From: Aromatoleum buckelii
GTDB lineage: Bacteria > Pseudomonadota > Gammaproteobacteria > Burkholderiales > Rhodocyclaceae
NCBI RefSeq assembly: GCF_012910785.2
Contig: NZ_WTVH02000009.1
Coordinates: 310,001-374,000 of the forward strand
DNA length: 64,000 nucleotides
Reading direction: 5' to 3'
Positions 34,403 to 43,156 of the stretch are shown here, in pieces; within the stretch, counting starts at the first letter, position 1; every line of letters begins with the position of its first letter. The translations under genes were made by a program, and so were the position numbers. The notes under the pieces are model-generated. The model searched no databases. It worked only from the letters and a program-made list of their open reading frames with translations, and had not been told where the DNA came from.

Positions 34403-35836
34403 TCAACCTCCGCTGCGCGTGGCGGCGATGTCGTCGGCCGCCTCCGGGGCTGCCGAAAGCGGTCGTGCCGGAGTGCGCGGCCGGCCCGGGCCGCCGGGCA
34501 CCGGTTCCGTCCCTTCGTGCGTCACCGGTCCGTGACCGATGAGGCGCAGCAGATAGACGGTGCCCGCGCCGAAGACGACGAAATAGACGACAACGAAGAG
34601 CGCCAGCGTTGTCGTGAGCTGCCCTGCACCGTGCGACGACACGCCGTCGGCGGTGCGCATCACGTTGTACACGAGCCACGGCTGCCGGCCGATTTCGGTC
34701 GTGAACCAGCCGGCGAGCATCGCGACGAGGCCGGTCGGCCCCATCCACAGCGTGAATCGCAGCAGCGCGCGCGAGCGGAACATGTTCCCCCGCCAGCGCG
34801 CCCCCAGCGCCCACAGGCCGAGCGCGATCATCAGGAATCCCAGCCCCACCATGATGCGGAACGACCAGAACACGATCGTCGAATTCGGCCGGTCCTCGCG
34901 CGGGAACTCCTTCAGCCCGGGGAACTGGCCATCCCACGAATGCGTGAGGATCAGACTGCCGAGACGCGGGATATCGACTGCGAAGCGCGTCTCCTCGCGC
35001 TCCATGTCGGGCCAGCCGAACAAGGTCAGCGGCACGCCTTCGCCGGGTTTGTTCTCCCAGTGCCCTTCCATCGCGGCGAGTTTCGCCGGCTGGTGCTCGA
35101 GCGTGTTGAGCCCGTGGAAATCGCCGACGAGCGCCTGCAGCGGCGCGACGAAAAGCAGCATCCACATCGCCATCGACAGCATCTTGCGGATCGCCAGTGT
35201 GTCGCGCCCGCGCAGCAGATGCCACGCACCCGATGCGCCGACGATCAGCGCAGTCGCGAGGAAAGCGGCGATGCCCATGTGGACGAGGCGATACGGAAAC
35301 GACGGGTTCAGGATCACCGCGATCCAGTCCGTCGGCACGACGCGCCCGTCGATGATCTCGTAGCCCGCCGGCGTCTGCATCCAGCTGTTCGACGCGAGAA
35401 TCCACGTCGCCGACAACAGCGTGCCGGCCGCGACCATCACCGTCGCCAGGAAATGCAGGCCGGGGCCGACCCGCGTCCAGCCGAACAGCATGACGCCGAG
35501 AAAGCCCGCCTCGAGGAAGAACGCCGTCAGCACTTCGTAGGCCAGCAGCGGCCCGGTCACGCCGCCGGCGAAATCGGAAAAGTAGCTCCAGTTGGTGCCG
35601 AACTGGTACGCCATGACAATGCCCGAGACAACGCCCATGGCGAAGTTGACGGCGAAGATCTTCGACCAGAAATGGTACAGGTCGCGGAACACCTCCCGCC
35701 GGGTGCGCAGCCACTGGCCTTCGAGCACGACCAGGTAGCTGGCGAGGCCGATCGTGATCGCCGGAAACACGATATGAAACGAGATCGTAAACGCGAACTG
35801 GATGCGCGCGAGCAGCAGAGCGTCGAGGTCCCCCAC
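34403..35836 (-). CDS. cioA: Cytochrome bd-type quinol oxidase subunit I (cyanide-insensitive type)
   Basis: A 477-residue CydA-family subunit. Haem ligands are likely in SFHIVFP (His 21) and RLVHMGIAAF, and ALLAYEVLTAFFLEAGFLGVMLFGW is the conserved acidic helix. The Q-loop is short, which places it with the Cio subgroup, and GRQPW is present. The start is GTG with CAGGAGGAAAC upstream. The operon is cioA-cioB-DUF2474. The region before it is partly occupied by a broken transporter gene. Confidence 0.92.
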   Translation of the reverse strand: MGDLDALLLARIQFAFTISFHIVFPAITIGLASYLVVLEGQWLRTRREVFRDLYHFWSKIFAVNFAMGVVSGIVMAYQFGTNWSYFSDFAGGVTGPLLAYEVLTAFFLEAGFLGVMLFGWTRVGPGLHFLATVMVAAGTLLSATWILASNSWMQTPAGYEIIDGRVVPTDWIAVILNPSFPYRLVHMGIAAFLATALIVGASGAWHLLRGRDTLAIRKMLSMAMWMLLFVAPLQALVGDFHGLNTLEHQPAKLAAMEGHWENKPGEGVPLTLFGWPDMEREETRFAVDIPRLGSLILTHSWDGQFPGLKEFPREDRPNSTIVFWSFRIMVGLGFLMIALGLWALGARWRGNMFRSRALLRFTLWMGPTGLVAMLAGWFTTEIGRQPWLVYNVMRTADGVSSHGAGQLTTTLALFVVVYFVVFGAGTVYLLRLIGHGPVTHEGTEPVPGGPGRPRTPARPLSAAPEAADDIAATRSGG

Positions 35837-35938
35837 GTTACGTTTCCTCCTGTTCGTGCCCCACTGGCGGCCCTTTCGTGCGCATGCAATCCGTGGTCCC
35901 GCGCCGACGTGCCGCGGCGCTTTGGGGTGGTGCCACGG

Positions 35939-36169
35939 CTACACGGGCTCGGTGCGTCCGAGGCGCAGTCCGAGCAGCGCCCACAGCAGCGCGACCGGCG
36001 CGACGACGAGCGCGATCACCGCCGCGCCGAGGCCGAGCGCGGCAAGTCCGGCATAGATCCAGCCGCTTGCTAGGTCGCCGCCACGGTAGACGGCGGCATC
36101 GATGAACGCCTTGGACTTGTAGCGGGCTTCGCGGCCGACGCGCGTGAACAGCACCTCGCGCGCCGGCTT
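35939..36169 (-). pseudogene. C-terminal remnant of an MFS/nucleotide-exchange-like transporter
   Basis: 76 codons survive, from K-P-A-R-E-V-L-F-T to the stop. The sequence AREVLFTRVGREARYKSKAFIDAAVYRGGD and then two hydrophobic helices (GLAALGLGAAVIALVVAPVALLWALLG) match the end of NTP/NDP-exchange-like MFS transporters. No N-terminal part is present. It joins an aldo/keto reductase fragment in another frame at about 36165. Confidence 0.72.
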
Positions 36170-36572
36170 TGCGCCCGCTCGTCCACACCTTCGTCGCGAC
36201 GAACGCGTGCCGGTGCAGTTGGCGCTGGGCGAGGAGCTCCCCGACCGTTCGCTCGGCGCGCCCATACATCGGCGAGCTGTCGATGACCGAACCGCCGGCT
36301 TTGAACAGCGCGTCGAGCACGCCCGGGAGACGCTCGTATGCGTCGGAGCCGGGCGCGACGTCGAAGCCCTGATACGTGCCGAGGCCGACCACCGGCAGCG
36401 CCTCCCCGGTCGCGGGGACCGGCCGCGTCTGCATCCGCGGGCCCGTTTCCCCCGGCGCTGCGCTGGGGCGTGCGGGGAACATCGCCGCGGCGAGCGTGCC
36501 GGCCGCGAGGCGCAGGAAGTTCGCGCGCGTCATCGACGGGGCAGGGTCGGAAGGGTTGGTCCGCTCGATCAT
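36162..36572 (-). pseudogene. N-terminal remnant of an exported aldo/keto reductase
   Basis: About 137 codons are recognisable: an export-signal-like region (RANFLRLAAGTLAAAMFP) and the AKR start (LPVVGLGTYQGFD, SVIDSSPMYGRAE, FVATKVWTSGRKAG). The family then breaks off; a full enzyme needs about 180 more residues. The frame stays open for another ~110 codons across the transporter remnant, but that translation is not AKR-like. A deletion most likely fused the two genes. Confidence 0.75.
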
Positions 36573-36698
36573 GCGCATCTCCCACAGCAGCCGGTGTGAG
36601 GTTCTCGCCGTCGCGGTTGTGACTCCCGTCACCGCGCGCGAGTGCCCGGGCGGGCAGGAATTCGTTGCGAGCGGCGGTGAAGGTCGCCCACGGCGCCG

Positions 36699-39044
36699 TC
36701 AGCTCGTGATTACGGATCCAGTGTCCGCAAGCAACTGCGCCAGTTCAGCGTAATCGATTGGCTTGACGAGGTGGTGGTCGAAGCCGCTGTCACGCGAGCG
36801 ACGCCGGTCCTCGTCCTGGCCCCAGCCGGTCATCGCGACGACGAGGATGTCCTTGCCCCACGGCTGTTCGCGCATGCGGCGGCAGACCTCGTAGCCGTTG
36901 AGTCCCGGCAGGCCGATGTCGAGCAGGATCACGTCGGGGCGCAGCGCCTCGGCGAGCCGCAGCGCGTCGAGTCCGTCGAGCGCGACATGCGCAGCGTGGC
37001 CGGAGATCCCGAGCAGCGTCGCGAGCGACTGGGCCGAGTCGGCGTTGTCGTCGACGATGAGGACGCGGCGCGGCAGCGCGGGGCTCGGGGCGCCGCGGGC
37101 CTCGGGGGGAGGCGGCAGCTCGCCGACGAGGATCGGCAGCCTCACGGTGAATTCGCTGCCCTTGCCCGCCCCTTCGCTCGCGGCGCGCACCGTGCCGCCG
37201 TGCAGTTCGACGAGCCGCTTGACGAGCATCAGGCCGATGCCGAGTCCGCCCTGCGAGCGGTCGAGCGCGTGATCGACCTGAGAGAACATCTCGAACACGC
37301 TTTCGAGCTTGTCCGCCGGGATCCCGATGCCGGTGTCGTGCACCGTCACGAGCGCGTCGTTGCCATCGCGCTCGGCGCTGATCGTCACGCGCCCGTCCGG
37401 CTCGGTATATTTGCATGCGTTGTTCAGCAGATTGCTGAACACCTGCGTGAGCCGCACCGGGTCCGCGTGCAGGTAAATCGGCTCGGAAGGCGGGCGCACG
37501 ACGATTTCGTGGCGCAGCGCCTGCGCGAGCGGTCGGGAGGTCTCGGCGGCCTGGTACATCACTGAAGCAAGCTCGACCCGGGCCATGCGCAGTTCGAGCT
37601 TGTCGCGCGTGATTCGCGCGACGTCGAGCAGATCGTCGACGAGCCGGACCATCTGGGCGAGCTGCCGCTCCATCGTCTCGCGCGCCTGACGGAGCAGTTC
37701 GGGGTCGCCTTCGGCGAGCTTCATCGCCCCGATCATGTTGCTGAGCGGCGCGAGTGGCCCGCGGAGCTCATGCGCGAGCGTCGCGAGAAATTCGTCCTTG
37801 CGTCGGTCGGCGTCCTTGAGCTCGGTCATGAGCTCGTAGATCCGCAGTTCGTCGCGCTTGCGGTCGGTGATCTCGACCGCGACGATATTGATGCCGGCGA
37901 GTACGCCGTTGGCCCCGCGTAGGGGGTGCCAGGACTCGAGCCACGTCCGTTCGACTCCGGGACGGGCCGAGGTCTCGCAGGTCAGTTCGACTCCGGTGAG
38001 CGGCTCGCCGGTCTGCAGCACGCGGCGGAGCCCCGGTTCGACCTTGTCGGCGGCAGACGGCACGACTTCGCGCACCGTGCGGCCGATGTGCGCCTCGGCC
38101 GGCAGCCCGTTCATTTCGGCAAGGCGGCGGTTGATGCGGACGAAGCGCAGGTCGCGGTCGAGCAAAGCCATCCCGGCCGGATTGGTGTCGTAGATGTTCT
38201 GCAGTTCGTCGTGACGCTCGCGCAGTTCCGTCTCCCGCCTGCGCAGCGCGGTTTCTGTGTTCCGCCTGCTGCTAACGTCGCGGAAGATCAGCACGCACCC
38301 GAAGACGCGTCCGTGCCGGTCGCGGATTGGTGACGCGCTGTCGTCGATCGGCCGCTCGGCGCCGTCCCTCGTGATCAGCAGCGTGTGGTTGGCTAGCCCG
38401 ACGATCGTGCCGTCAAGCAACGCACGTGCACACGGGTTCTCGACCGGCTCCCGGGTGTCCTCGCGGACGATCCGGAACACCGTCTCGAGCGCCGCGCCGC
38501 GCGCTTCCGCAACGCGCCATCCGGTCAGCGCTTCGGCGACCGGGTTCAGGTACCTGACCTGCCCTTCGGGGTCCGTCGTGATGACGCCGTCGCCCACGCT
38601 CGCGAGCGTCACCCGCAGCACGTCCTCGCGCTGCTCCGCACGGCGCCGGTAACGGTGCAGCGATTCGCAGATCCCGGCCAAGCACACGCCGATGAGCGCG
38701 AAGCGAAGTGCGTCGAAGCGGTTGATGATCGAATCGACCGGCCACGCGAGGCGCGGCGGTGCGAAGAAATAGATGCCGATCGCCAAGCCCAGCACGACCG
38801 CCGTCAGCCCCGGCTTCAGTCCGCCGTACCATGCCGCGACGAGCAGCGCGAAATAGAACGTGAAGAACGGCAGATTGCCACCGAGCCAGGGGTCGAGCAA
38901 CCATCGGCCGGCGGACGCGATGGCGACCGCTGCGACGGCGACGACGAAGCCGTTCGTTGCGCGTCTCCGGTTGTCGGCACACTTGACGTCACCGAACACG
39001 CCGAGCCCCACGCCGACTGTGGCTGGTCGGGATTCGGTCATCAA
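36699..39044 (-). CDS. Hybrid sensor histidine kinase with PAS domains and receiver
   Basis: A 781-residue protein. N-terminal DUF4118-like membrane region (about residues 30-130), then two PAS domains (about 140-270 and 285-405), HisKA with the phospho-accepting histidine in ATLAHELRGPLAPLSN, HATPase with NLLNNACKY and DTGIGIPADKLESVFEMF, and a C-terminal receiver whose aspartate is in VILLDIGLPG. There is no output domain, so the signal must pass to another protein. No cognate regulator lies next to it. Signal unknown. Confidence 0.9.
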   Translation of the reverse strand: MMTESRPATVGVGLGVFGDVKCADNRRRATNGFVVAVAAVAIASAGRWLLDPWLGGNLPFFTFYFALLVAAWYGGLKPGLTAVVLGLAIGIYFFAPPRLAWPVDSIINRFDALRFALIGVCLAGICESLHRYRRRAEQREDVLRVTLASVGDGVITTDPEGQVRYLNPVAEALTGWRVAEARGAALETVFRIVREDTREPVENPCARALLDGTIVGLANHTLLITRDGAERPIDDSASPIRDRHGRVFGCVLIFRDVSSRRNTETALRRRETELRERHDELQNIYDTNPAGMALLDRDLRFVRINRRLAEMNGLPAEAHIGRTVREVVPSAADKVEPGLRRVLQTGEPLTGVELTCETSARPGVERTWLESWHPLRGANGVLAGINIVAVEITDRKRDELRIYELMTELKDADRRKDEFLATLAHELRGPLAPLSNMIGAMKLAEGDPELLRQARETMERQLAQMVRLVDDLLDVARITRDKLELRMARVELASVMYQAAETSRPLAQALRHEIVVRPPSEPIYLHADPVRLTQVFSNLLNNACKYTEPDGRVTISAERDGNDALVTVHDTGIGIPADKLESVFEMFSQVDHALDRSQGGLGIGLMLVKRLVELHGGTVRAASEGAGKGSEFTVRLPILVGELPPPPEARGAPSPALPRRVLIVDDNADSAQSLATLLGISGHAAHVALDGLDALRLAEALRPDVILLDIGLPGLNGYEVCRRMREQPWGKDILVVAMTGWGQDEDRRRSRDSGFDHHLVKPIDYAELAQLLADTGSVITS

Positions 39045-39141
39045 TCACCGCTGAAGTCCAAAAAACGCTGACGCCGGCGGCGCCCCGAGTGGAGAGCCTG
39101 TGGCGAGGTGGAATCGGTCCGCGCTTCATTCAATCTGGTTG

Positions 39142-39525
39142 CTAGGTCTGCCGCTGCCGCCAGGCGTCCAGGCTAAGGGCCCCAGGCCCGTGGATGCTCA
39201 GGACGAAGAAGCCACCGGCGATCGCGAGGTTCTTCATGAACGAGATGAACTGCATCTGGTTCGAGAAATCGTTGTGGAAGATCACTGCTGCGAGCAGGCA
39301 GAACACGGCCAGCCCGGCGGCGGCGAGCCGCGTCAGCAGGCCGAACGCTATCGCGAGGCCACCGCCGAGTTCGACGAAAATCACCAGCGGCAACAGCGCA
39401 CCGCTCACGCCCATCGATTCCATGTACTGCTGGCTGCCGGCGTAGCCTTTGATCTTCCCCCAGCCGCTGATGATGAAGATCAGCGCGAGCAGGAGGCGCC
39501 CCGCCAGAACGGTGAAATCCTTCAT
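39142..39525 (-). CDS. DoxX-family membrane protein
   Basis: A 127-residue protein with four hydrophobic segments and the DoxX opening ALIFIISGWGKIKGYAG. GAAGGAGAAC precedes the ATG at 39525. DoxX proteins are linked to oxidative stress or quinone use; function here is unknown. The IS element begins 113 bp upstream of the start and may have cut off an original promoter region. Confidence 0.87.
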   Translation of the reverse strand: MKDFTVLAGRLLLALIFIISGWGKIKGYAGSQQYMESMGVSGALLPLVIFVELGGGLAIAFGLLTRLAAAGLAVFCLLAAVIFHNDFSNQMQFISFMKNLAIAGGFFVLSIHGPGALSLDAWRQRQT

Positions 39526-39638
39526 CACTTGTTCTCCTTCGCATCGTGGGTCGGGACCGTTTCTTATATTTAGACGACAAATCGGAGGCTGACCGGTCGG
39601 AGTTGATGGGGCCGGAGCGTGCACCTGCAGAGACAAGA

Positions 39639-40917
39639 GGGCGCCTCGAAAAACCTCGACTCGCCCACCCTTGGTAAAATTACAGCGTCCTCAATCTCGC
39701 CACAGCCGACATCGATGAAACCGCGCAGCGCCATCAAGACCGACCTGTTTGCCTTTGATGCCCACTGCAAGAAGATCGACACGCTGGGTGACCCGCTGGT
39801 CGAGATCGAATCGCATATCGATTTTCCCGCGCTGGCGGCCGAGGTCGATATGATTGCGCCGCGACTCGTGAGTGCGCAGGGCGGGCGCCCGCCATACCCG
39901 ACCGAGACGATGGTGCGCATCCTGGTGTTGAAGCGTCTGTACAACCTGTCCGATGAGCAGATGGAGTACCAGTTGCTCGACCGCATGAGCTACAAGCGCT
40001 TCTGCGGACTGGCGAATGCGACGAACGTTCCGGATCGCACCACGGTGTGGACCTTCGAGAACCGGATTGGTGAAGCGGGGGCGAAGGCCTTGTTCGACGG
40101 GGTCTCGACGCAGCTGCTCAAGAAGGGGTTCATCGCGCGCGGCGGTCAGATCATCGACGCGACGCTGGTGCCGGCGCCCAAGCAGCACAACCGCCGCGGC
40201 GAGAAGGAACTGATCGAGCAAGGCGCAATGCCCGCCTCGTGGCGCCCGGCGAAGCGGCGCCAGAAGGATACTGAGGCGACCTGGACCAGGAAGCACGGCA
40301 AGAGCTACTTCGGCTACAAGCTGTCGATCAACATCGACAAGAAGTACAAGATCATCCGCCGAATCGAGACCGATACTGCCAGCACGCACGACAGCCAGCA
40401 CTTTGACAACGTCTTCGACACGCGCAACACGAGCCGCGATGTCTATGCCGATCGGGGCTACCCGTCCGAGCAGCGTGAAGCCAGGCTCAAGGAGAACGGC
40501 TTTCGCAACCAGATCCAGCGGAAGGGCAAGCGCAACAAGCCGCTGTCCGAGTGCCAGCAGCGACGCAACAAACGCATCGCCAAGACGCGTGCGCGGGTCG
40601 AGCACGTGTTCGGGGCCATCGAGCAGATGGGCGGCAAGCTGCTGCGCACCATCGGTCAGGCGCGGGCGAACTTTGCGATGACGATGATGGCTGCCTGCTA
40701 CAACCTGAAGCGGCTGGTCTATTTCAGGAAGGCCGGAATCGAGGCCTTCTGACGCCCGAAATGGGCCGCATCGCCGATGTCCGAGGCGATTCGAGGCAAA
40801 AACTGAGCGACACCGCGGGAAGAAGCGGTGATTTGCCGAAGGAACTGAACCGAATTCGGTCGCGGTCATCGTGTCGCACCGGGGTTCATTGAAAACCTCG
40901 GGTTATTCGAGGTGCCC
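39639..40917. mobile_element. Complete IS5-family insertion sequence with 4-bp target duplication
   Basis: The element is 1279 bp. Left end GGGCGCCTCGAAAAACC and the reverse complement of the right end GGGCACCTCGAATAACC match at 15 of 17 positions. AAGA flanks both sides (39635-39638 and 40918-40921). It carries one intact transposase gene, so it may still be active. Confidence 0.9.
39715..40752 (+). CDS. IS5-family transposase
   Basis: A 345-residue DDE transposase. The three acidic positions fit IIDATLVPAP, the YADRGYPS block and RARVEHVFGAIEQMGGKLLR (the Y-2-R-3-E-like signature). The N-terminal DUF772 region (YPTETMVRILVLKRLYNLSDEQMEYQLLDRMSYKRFCGL) is complete. No frameshift or internal stop is present. 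It moves the surrounding 1279-bp element by cut-and-paste or copy-type transposition. Confidence 0.94.
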   Translation: MKPRSAIKTDLFAFDAHCKKIDTLGDPLVEIESHIDFPALAAEVDMIAPRLVSAQGGRPPYPTETMVRILVLKRLYNLSDEQMEYQLLDRMSYKRFCGLANATNVPDRTTVWTFENRIGEAGAKALFDGVSTQLLKKGFIARGGQIIDATLVPAPKQHNRRGEKELIEQGAMPASWRPAKRRQKDTEATWTRKHGKSYFGYKLSINIDKKYKIIRRIETDTASTHDSQHFDNVFDTRNTSRDVYADRGYPSEQREARLKENGFRNQIQRKGKRNKPLSECQQRRNKRIAKTRARVEHVFGAIEQMGGKLLRTIGQARANFAMTMMAACYNLKRLVYFRKAGIEAF

Positions 40918-41013
40918 AAGAGAGCGGGCAACAAGTCGTCAATGGCATCTGCGTGGCGGAACCGTCGTTCCCCAACCCTCAGTGTCCTCCGCCCACCCCG
41001 CCGCCAATTCAAC

Positions 41014-41847
41014 TCAGATGGCGGAGTGCAGATGTCCTGCAACCAACGCGAACAGTTCGTTTCGGTGATGTATTCCGAGGCGCTCGAACGCCCGGTCACG
41101 GTAGGTTTTCACGGTCGCCGCAGACAATTGCAAGTCGGCTGCGATGCCCTCATGAGTCCACCCTTTGAGCATGCGTTCGCATACCTCTCGCTCGCGCCGG
41201 GTAAGAGCATTCAGCTGAAAATGATCTGTACTGGCCTTTCCACAGAGCGACAGGTGCCGGTTGACCGAAGCGAGGAGCGGGCGTCCGAACTTCCGGATGG
41301 CGTCGATTTCATCGTCGGAAAACGCCTGCTGTCCTTCGTTGCGATAGAAATTGATCGACGTCAGTCCGGATTCGTCGTGTGCGGAAACGATCGACAGCCG
41401 CTCGCGGAGCCCATGCCGAGAGTAGATCGCCTCGCGGTGCCGTGCCGAAAATTCCGTCGCATGCCAGTGCAGAAGGGCAGCGTCAGCCTCGCGCAGATGC
41501 TCTTTGGCCAAACAGAACGTTTCATCCCTTCGGTACAGCGACGCGCGGTAGACACGCCAGGATTCCCGGGTGCCGTCCGACACACCGAAACTCCCGGAGG
41601 CGTGCAGCGTCGGGGGCTGGTCGTCAAAGAGGCGATAGACAGACCACCAACAAAGAGGCATCCACCGATTGAGCTGCGCCAGTGCCTCCTTGCCGAACGT
41701 CGCGTCCCCGATCGAACCGATAACACCCACGAGCGCTTCCTGCGCCCCGCTTTCGTCGGTGCGGCAACTGGAAGCCACTGATTTCTGAAGCGAGATCAAT
41801 TGCATAAGGGAAGGGCCCGCGAAACGTGTCCCCATCGCAGGGGACAT
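41014..41847 (-). CDS. LuxR-family transcription regulator
   Basis: A 277-residue regulator. The first ~200 residues form an unassigned sensor region (WMPLCWWSVYRLF, FSARHREAIYSRHGLRERLSIV). The C-terminus is a LuxR helix-turn-helix (LTRREREVCERMLKGWTHEGIAADLQLSAATVKTYRDRAFERLGI). The ATG at 41847 has AGAGG upstream, but it lies in a TGTCCCC/GGGGACA inverted repeat. ATGs at 41835 and 41805 are alternatives. It is divergent from the solute-binding-protein operon and most likely controls it. Confidence 0.82.
   Translation of the reverse strand: MSPAMGTRFAGPSLMQLISLQKSVASSCRTDESGAQEALVGVIGSIGDATFGKEALAQLNRWMPLCWWSVYRLFDDQPPTLHASGSFGVSDGTRESWRVYRASLYRRDETFCLAKEHLREADAALLHWHATEFSARHREAIYSRHGLRERLSIVSAHDESGLTSINFYRNEGQQAFSDDEIDAIRKFGRPLLASVNRHLSLCGKASTDHFQLNALTRREREVCERMLKGWTHEGIAADLQLSAATVKTYRDRAFERLGIHHRNELFALVAGHLHSAI
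41827..41846. promoter_or_regulatory. Inverted repeat at the luxR start
   Basis: TGTCCCC (41827-41833) and GGGGACA (41840-41846) are perfect 7-bp arms around a 6-nt spacer, overlapping the first codons of the LuxR gene. It could be an autoregulatory operator or an mRNA hairpin that hides the start. Confidence 0.4.
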
Positions 41848-41880
41848 ACAAACCTCTGTGCTCGACCTAGTCTTGCCCTG

Positions 41881-41942
41881 TGAGACCGCTTCATGCCGTA
41901 ACTGCGGCATGGTCGGCGACTGCGCCGACGAATGCGGTCTCA
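41881..41942. promoter_or_regulatory. Nested inverted repeats (possible three-way RNA junction or multi-site operator)
   Basis: An outer 9-bp perfect pair TGAGACCGC (41881-41889) / GCGGTCTCA (41934-41942) encloses two perfect 7-bp hairpins: CATGCCG-TAACTG-CGGCATG (41892-41911) and GTCGGCG-ACTG-CGCCGAC (41912-41929). The block sits exactly in the middle of the 128-bp gap, 33 nt from each start codon. Either strand could fold into a three-way junction; as DNA, the 20-bp and 18-bp palindromes could be operator sites for the LuxR regulator. Confidence 0.6.
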
Positions 41943-41975
41943 TGACTGCCATTCCGATAATAGTGGGAGACAAGG

Positions 41976-43154
41976 ATGAAGAAAACAGTTCCAAGCTGGG
42001 CCGTTGTTGCTACGGCCGTCACCGTTCTGGGTCTATCGCTCGCCGGTTCAGCGGCAGCTCAGATCAAAGTCGGGATCACATTGTCGACGACGGGGCCGGC
42101 AGCGTCCCTCGGCATTCCGGAGAAAAATACGGTAACGCTGTTCCCGAAGGAAATTGCCGGACAGCAAGTGGAGTACATCGTACTGGACGATGCGTCCGAC
42201 CCGACAACGGCGAGCAAGAATGTGCGGCGGTTCGTCGATGAGGGCAAGGTCGATGTGATTATCGGTTCGACGATTTCCCCGAACTCGCTCGCGATGATCG
42301 ACGCGGCGGCCGACACAGGAACGCCGATGATCAGCATCGCCGGCGCCTCGCGAATCGTCGAACCCATGGATGCCAAGCGCAAGTGGGTATTCAAGACGCC
42401 GCAGCACGATTCCCTGATGGCCGAGGGGATCATCGAGCATTTCACGGGCGCAGGGGGCAAGGCATTGGCCGTGATTGCCCAGTCGGACGCTTATGGCGAG
42501 GGGTGGCTGGCTGAATTGCAGAAGTTCGCGGCCGCGCGGGACGTGAAAATCGTCGCGCTTGAACGGTACAACCGTGCCGACACGAGCGTCACGGCCCAGG
42601 CGTTGAAGGTGATGTCGGCCAAGCCGGACGCCGTGGCTGTCGTCGGCGCGGGCACACCCGCTGCACTTCCGCAAAAGACCTTGCGTGAGCGTGGCTACAG
42701 CGGGTCCATCTACCAGACCCATGGCGTTGCCAACAACGACTTTCTGCGTGTCGGCGGCAAGGATGTCGAAGGCACGATTCTCCCCGCCGGACCGGTGCTC
42801 GTTGCAGCGCAACTCCCCGTGTCGGAGATCAAGACCGTGGCGATGGACTATGTGCAGCGATACGAGGAGGCCTTCGGCAAGGACACCGTAACCACTTTCG
42901 GTGCCCATGCGTGGGATGCGATGTTGCTGCTGCGGAATGCAGTTCCTGGCGCGCTGGCGAAGGCCGCGCCCGGTACGCCCGAGTTTCGGACTGCGCTCCG
43001 CGATGCGCTGGAAGGCACCAAGGACCTGACCGTTTCGCACGGCATCATGACGATGACTCCTGACGATCACAATGGCATGGACGCCCGGTCGCGCGTGATG
43101 GTGACGATCGAGAAGGGCCGGTGGGCCCTCATTCCCGAAAGCAAGGCGCAGTAA
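41976..43154 (+). CDS. Branched-chain amino acid-type ABC transporter solute-binding protein
   Basis: A 392-residue periplasmic protein with a Sec signal (VVATAVTVLGLSLAGSAAA, cleavage before QIKVG). The mature sequence is a LivK-like type I binding fold (KVGITLSTTGPAASLG, DDASDPTTASKNVRRFV, VDVIIGSTISPNSLA). Members near acyl-CoA genes often bind aromatic or other carboxylic acids rather than amino acids. No permease or ATPase genes are next to it. GGGAGACAAGG precedes the ATG. It starts a three-gene operon. Confidence 0.9.
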   Translation: MKKTVPSWAVVATAVTVLGLSLAGSAAAQIKVGITLSTTGPAASLGIPEKNTVTLFPKEIAGQQVEYIVLDDASDPTTASKNVRRFVDEGKVDVIIGSTISPNSLAMIDAAADTGTPMISIAGASRIVEPMDAKRKWVFKTPQHDSLMAEGIIEHFTGAGGKALAVIAQSDAYGEGWLAELQKFAAARDVKIVALERYNRADTSVTAQALKVMSAKPDAVAVVGAGTPAALPQKTLRERGYSGSIYQTHGVANNDFLRVGGKDVEGTILPAGPVLVAAQLPVSEIKTVAMDYVQRYEEAFGKDTVTTFGAHAWDAMLLLRNAVPGALAKAAPGTPEFRTALRDALEGTKDLTVSHGIMTMTPDDHNGMDARSRVMVTIEKGRWALIPESKAQ

Positions 43155-43156
43155 GC

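Noticed and set aside
35838-36632. A 264-residue intact gene on the minus strand
   Set aside because: Only its first ~137 residues after the likely start match a family (AKR). The rest is the wrong-frame translation of a transporter remnant.
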